Part shown: in pieces, positions 60,781 to 64,000 of the stretch
How the letters are laid out: every line of letters starts with the position of its first letter
Numbering within the stretch: the first letter of the stretch is position 1
Source of the DNA: Pedobacter punctiformis
GTDB lineage: Bacteria; Bacteroidota; Bacteroidia; Sphingobacteriales; Sphingobacteriaceae
Assembly: GCF_027213715.1 (NCBI RefSeq)
Contig: NZ_JAPWGM010000001.1
Location: forward strand, 1,054,001-1,118,000
Direction: 5' to 3'
Length of the DNA stretch: 64,000 nucleotides
Made by a program: the position numbers and the translations under genes
The notes under the pieces: generated by a model
Seen by the model: only the letters and a program-made list of their open reading frames with translations
Told to the model about the DNA's origin: nothing
Database searches by the model: none

Positions 60781-60935
60781 ATTTTCATTCTTTTTAGTTT
60801 TTGACTAAAATAGTTTCTTCAAATGAAGGTTTGATTAATATTGTACAGAATTTCAATAACCAATCCTTAATAAGGAAATGAGTACGTTACCTATAGTTTT
60901 CTTGAGGTTATAAACCATTTTTTTTGTAAAAGTTA

Positions 60936-61508
60936 ATGCCAATAAACATGGAACAACAAAAATTATTTATGCTGATGCTGGGCTGTAAGCCAGAAGGCAG
61001 ACAAACCGAACAGCACGATATTTTCTTTGGTATAGGTTCTTCTTTAGATGCACTGATTCCAGATATTTTTGCGTTTTGGCCTGAAGCCAAAGATAAAATT
61101 CATGTGGATGCCTGGCGTGAAGTCAATTATGTAGAAGGTTGTAAAGTTGAAGTGGTTACCGCAGATGAGGTTGTAAATAATAAACTGGGTTTGTTTTTTA
61201 TTAATCTGGGCGGATATCGCCCGGATGAATTTGATGAACCACATTATAAGATGATTTTGGCTACCACAGATAAAGCGACAGCCATTAAACAGGCAAAAGA
61301 AACTGCTTTTTATAAACATACCGGTTTTGAAGGCGCCCCTTCTCATATCGATGATAAATATGGTGTGGATGTAGACGATGTTTTTGAGATCAGTGATGTT
61401 TTAACAAAGGAAGTTAAAAGCCATTATAAACTAAAGCTAACCGCAACTGATAACACAATACCCGACAAAATACACCTTGGTTATCTTCCGCTTCGAAATA
61501 TCCAATAG
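60936..61508 (+). CDS. DUF1543 domain protein
   Basis: The 190-residue soluble protein matches the DUF1543 family. The N-terminal half has KLFMLMLGCKPEGRQTEQHD, FFGIGSSLDALIPDIFAFWP and VDAWREVNYV. The C-terminal half repeats the pattern as NLGGYRPDEFDEPHYKMI with HIDDKYGVDVDDVFEI. The function of the family is unknown. It stands alone, with 155 bases upstream that hold only a weak TTTTAG/CTAAAA hairpin. Confidence 0.88.
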   Translation: MPINMEQQKLFMLMLGCKPEGRQTEQHDIFFGIGSSLDALIPDIFAFWPEAKDKIHVDAWREVNYVEGCKVEVVTADEVVNNKLGLFFINLGGYRPDEFDEPHYKMILATTDKATAIKQAKETAFYKHTGFEGAPSHIDDKYGVDVDDVFEISDVLTKEVKSHYKLKLTATDNTIPDKIHLGYLPLRNIQ

Positions 61509-61601
61509 TTTAAAATAGCTGATGGTTGTAAGCAATTTAAAAAAATGACAAACCTTTTTTTGATTGACCATGTTCTTTATACATCAGAACTATAAAAAGA
61601 C

Positions 61602-62057
61602 ATGAAAACAACAACAGTAACAACAGAGGTATTGAACGATTTGGTTCAAATTAATAACGACCGCATTGAGGGTTATGAAAAAGCACGTGAAGAATTAAAA
61701 GATGAGGACGCTGATTTAAAATCTTTATTTCTAAATATGATTGAGGAAAGCCAGAAATATAAAATGGCTTTAGCAACTGAAGTTTCCGCATTGGGAGAAG
61801 ACATTGAAACCGGAACCACCACATCAGGCAAAATTTACAGAGGCTGGATGGATGTTAAGGCTTTATTTACCGGCCATGATCGCAAAACAGTTTTAAATAA
61901 CTGTGAGTTTGGAGAAGATGCAGCTCAAAATGCTTATAAAATGGCATTGGAAGAAGAAGATTTGCCTTCAAATATCAGAACGTTAATCTCTGATCAAAAA
62001 GCATCTTTAAGGCGGTCGCATGATGAAATTAAAAGATTACGCGATACGCAGGCATAA
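61602..62057 (+). CDS. PA2169-family four-helix-bundle protein (DUF2383)
   Basis: The 151-residue protein is all helical and matches the PA2169/DUF2383 ferritin-like bundle. NDLVQINNDRIEGYEKA (about 11-27), FLNMIEESQKYKMALATEV, and GWMDVKALFTGHDRKTVLNN followed by CEFGEDAAQNAYKMALE are the conserved blocks. Family members are small stress-related proteins of unclear activity. A strong terminator follows ten bases after the stop. Confidence 0.9.
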   Translation: MKTTTVTTEVLNDLVQINNDRIEGYEKAREELKDEDADLKSLFLNMIEESQKYKMALATEVSALGEDIETGTTTSGKIYRGWMDVKALFTGHDRKTVLNNCEFGEDAAQNAYKMALEEEDLPSNIRTLISDQKASLRRSHDEIKRLRDTQA

Positions 62058-62067
62058 TCTTTAAAGT

Positions 62068-62100
62068 AAAAAAGCATCCCAATAACGGGATGCTTTTTTT
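62068..62100. terminator. Bidirectional terminator
   Basis: AAAAAAGCATCCC and GGGATGCTTTTTT form perfect 13-base arms around AATAAC, with T runs on both strands, between the convergent PA2169-type and cphA genes. Confidence 0.93.
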
Positions 62101-62118
62101 ATGCAATTTGTAATCGAA

Positions 62119-64000
62119 TTATGATTCAAGCTCTTTATCCAAATGTTCGGTAACACGTAGAATAGTATTGTCAATTGTATTACTCAAAATAGTCAGGTAA
62201 GAACCTTTTTTAGCACTTTTAATCGCTTGTTCCAAACATTCTGTGCTTCTGTTGTTTATAATTACTTCTTTATTTGGATCAACTTCATAAATTCCTTTTA
62301 AAAGTAAATCAACCAATTCCTGTTGCTGGCGACCACGTAAATATTTCTCCTGGCAAATGTAAATCTTATCAAACATCTGTGCAGAAATACGTGCCGTTTC
62401 AATGATGTCTTCATCGCGTCTGTCTCCCGTTCCGGAAATAATACCCACATGCTCCGAAGCCTCTACGCTTTGTAAATAAGCTTTTACACCATTAAATCCG
62501 TCAGGGTTATGGGCAAAATCAACCAGAATTTTAAATTCTTTAAACCTGAATATGTTCATCCTGCCTGGTGTATGGGCCGCTGAAGGAATAAAAGTTTCTA
62601 ATGATAAACGAATATCTTCCGGTTTGTAGCCCCATAAATAAGCGGCAAGTGTTGCAGCCAATACATTCTGAATCATAAAGTTTACCGATCCACCAAATGT
62701 TAGTGGAATGTGTGTGGCTTTATCAACCCTCAGCTTCCAGTCGCCTGTTTTTATGGTAATGTAACCATTTTCGTAAATGGCCGCAATCCCTCCTTTTTTG
62801 CAATGCTCTTTAATTACCGGATTGTTTTCATCCATACTAAAATACGCAATATTGCAGCGTGCTTCTCTTGCAATTTTAACACAGTAGCCATTATCAGCAT
62901 TTAATACCGCCCAGCCTTTACGGCGAACAGCACCAATAACTACCGATTTTACGCGGGTTAAATCATCCAGATTATGAATGTCAGAAATACCCAGGTGATC
63001 TTCCTGTATATTGGTTACCACGCCAATATCACAGGCATTAAAACCTAATCCAGAGCGTAAAATGCCGCCCCTTGCCGTTTCTAAAACCGCAAATTCTACT
63101 GTTGGATCTTTCAAAATAAACTCTGCACTAACCGGTCCTGTGGTATCGCCCTGCATCAACATGGTGTTGTGCACATAAATACCATCACTTGTGGTAAACC
63201 CCACCCGCTTACCATTACTACGGATAATATGGGCAATTAAACGGGTTGTAGTTGTTTTTCCATTGGTTCCGGTAACTGCGATAATTGGTATTTGCGAAAG
63301 TTTTCCAGGAGGATAAAGCATATCGATTACCGATGAAGCTACATTTCTTGGCAAGCCTTCGCTTGGTGCAAGGTGCATCCTGAAACCCGGAGCAGCGTTT
63401 ACTTCTAAAACCACCCCACCATTTTCATTTAAAGGTTGGGTAAGGTTTTGAGCCATAATGTCTATCCCACAAATATCCAGTCCGATAACCCTTGAAATCC
63501 GTTCGCAGATAAAAATATTTTGTGGGTGAACAATGTCGGTTACGTCAATAGAAGTTCCGCCGGTACTTAAATTAGCTGTCGACTTCAGGTAAACAATCTC
63601 TCCCTTTTCAGGAATAGTTTCTAAAGTATATTCCTTTTTAGCCAGTAAATCCAGGGTGTCGCGGTCAACAGCTATTTCTGTCAGTACATTTTCATGCCCG
63701 TAACCACGGCGTGGATCTTCATTTTCTTTGTCAATTAATTCCTGAATGGTGTGTATGCCATTTCCCCGCACATGGGCGGGATCGCGTTGCGCAGCTGCAA
63801 CCACTTTATGGTCTATTACCAAAACCCTAAAATCAAATCCGGTAATAAATTTCTCAATAATTACCCTGCGTGAATACGTTTTAGCATATTCAAAAGCCTC
63901 TTTAGCGGCCTCCATTGTTTTTACATTAATGGTTGCACCTTTACCGTGGTTGCCATCCAAAGGTTTAAAAACCAATGGAAATCCTACTTTTTTAACTGAA
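62119..64000 (-). CDS. cphA: Cyanophycin synthetase (partial, N-terminal part outside window)
   Basis: The frame is open to the window end, so the 5' part (about 250 codons) is missing. Visible are the rest of the ATP-grasp domain (VFKPLDGNHGKGA at the right edge, then EKFITGFDFRVLVIDHKVVA and GVVLEVNAAPGFRMH) and a complete Mur-ligase-like domain. The latter has P-loop VTGTNGKTTTTRLIAH, ETARGGILRSGLGF, VTNIQEDHLG and the C-terminal LVDFAHNPDGFNGV. CphA polymerises Asp and Arg into cyanophycin with ATP. The partner cyanophycinase gene, often next to it, is not within the window. The C terminus (EHLDKELES) is complete. Confidence 0.93.
   Translation of the reverse strand, partial: SVKKVGFPLVFKPLDGNHGKGATINVKTMEAAKEAFEYAKTYSRRVIIEKFITGFDFRVLVIDHKVVAAAQRDPAHVRGNGIHTIQELIDKENEDPRRGYGHENVLTEIAVDRDTLDLLAKKEYTLETIPEKGEIVYLKSTANLSTGGTSIDVTDIVHPQNIFICERISRVIGLDICGIDIMAQNLTQPLNENGGVVLEVNAAPGFRMHLAPSEGLPRNVASSVIDMLYPPGKLSQIPIIAVTGTNGKTTTTRLIAHIIRSNGKRVGFTTSDGIYVHNTMLMQGDTTGPVSAEFILKDPTVEFAVLETARGGILRSGLGFNACDIGVVTNIQEDHLGISDIHNLDDLTRVKSVVIGAVRRKGWAVLNADNGYCVKIAREARCNIAYFSMDENNPVIKEHCKKGGIAAIYENGYITIKTGDWKLRVDKATHIPLTFGGSVNFMIQNVLAATLAAYLWGYKPEDIRLSLETFIPSAAHTPGRMNIFRFKEFKILVDFAHNPDGFNGVKAYLQSVEASEHVGIISGTGDRRDEDIIETARISAQMFDKIYICQEKYLRGRQQQELVDLLLKGIYEVDPNKEVIINNRSTECLEQAIKSAKKGSYLTILSNTIDNTILRVTEHLDKELES

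Noticed and set aside
1..64000. tRNA, rRNA, CRISPR arrays or an intact transposase
   Set aside because: I looked for TTCGAATCC-like arms, regularly spaced repeats and transposase motifs on both strands by eye and found none that I could support.

Overview
The window looks like chromosomal DNA of a Bacteroidota species close to Pedobacter (Sphingobacteriaceae). The evidence is a SusC/SusD pair, a GLPGLI protein next to its outer-membrane receptor, DUF4957/DUF5123-type and DUF4350-type domains, promoters of the TAnnTTTG type, few Shine-Dalgarno sequences, some TTG starts and AT-rich intergenic DNA. No rRNA, tRNA, CRISPR array or intact insertion sequence was seen.

Layout. 1-1504: a TPP riboswitch at the left edge, then a pnuC-kinase operon with its own structured leader ending in a terminator hairpin. 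1841-6371: two small membrane or secreted proteins and a three-gene ankyrin/TPR operon. 6742-9760: carB, encoding a carbamoyl-phosphate synthase without the allosteric domain, behind a promoter with a 5' terminator-like hairpin. 9870-14484: a probable acquired segment holding a decayed radC tail, then an operon for an O-antigen-ligase/TPR protein, a PLDc_N-like peptide, MtgA, a lipoprotein and a Cys-containing secreted protein, bounded by another decayed frame and an inverted repeat. 14584-20319: GIN-domain protein, outer-membrane receptor + GLPGLI, Crp-like regulator and AhpD-like protein.

20373-47552 is a pectin/homogalacturonan utilisation locus. Outer steps: GH43, two CE8 pectinesterases, GH28, GH105-DUF4350, PL10, a surface lipoprotein and SusCD. 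Uptake of monomers: ExuT. Catabolism: UxaC isomerises galacturonate to tagaturonate, UxaB reduces it to altronate, UxaA dehydrates it to KDG, KdgK phosphorylates it, KdgA cleaves it to pyruvate and glyceraldehyde-3-phosphate, and a GapN-like dehydrogenase would oxidise the latter with NADP. A LacI regulator sits at the end, and matching A[TA]CGTT operator pairs lie before the GH43/pectinesterase, GH28 and SusC/lacI promoters. A CE12 rhamnogalacturonan acetylesterase is interrupted by an in-frame TAG in its signal peptide.

47609-64000 is mostly housekeeping: RlmI-like methyltransferase, two MHS transporters around a bestrophin, a methyltransferase, HisS, FumC, S1/P1 nuclease, LMW phosphatase, ThuA-like protein, DUF1543, PA2169-type protein and a partial CphA. 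HisS carries an extra AT-rich block of about 127 codons between motifs 1 and 2 while keeping all catalytic motifs. This insert, the pnuC leader, the operator set, the CE12 stop and the radC scar are the observations I consider most worth a second look.
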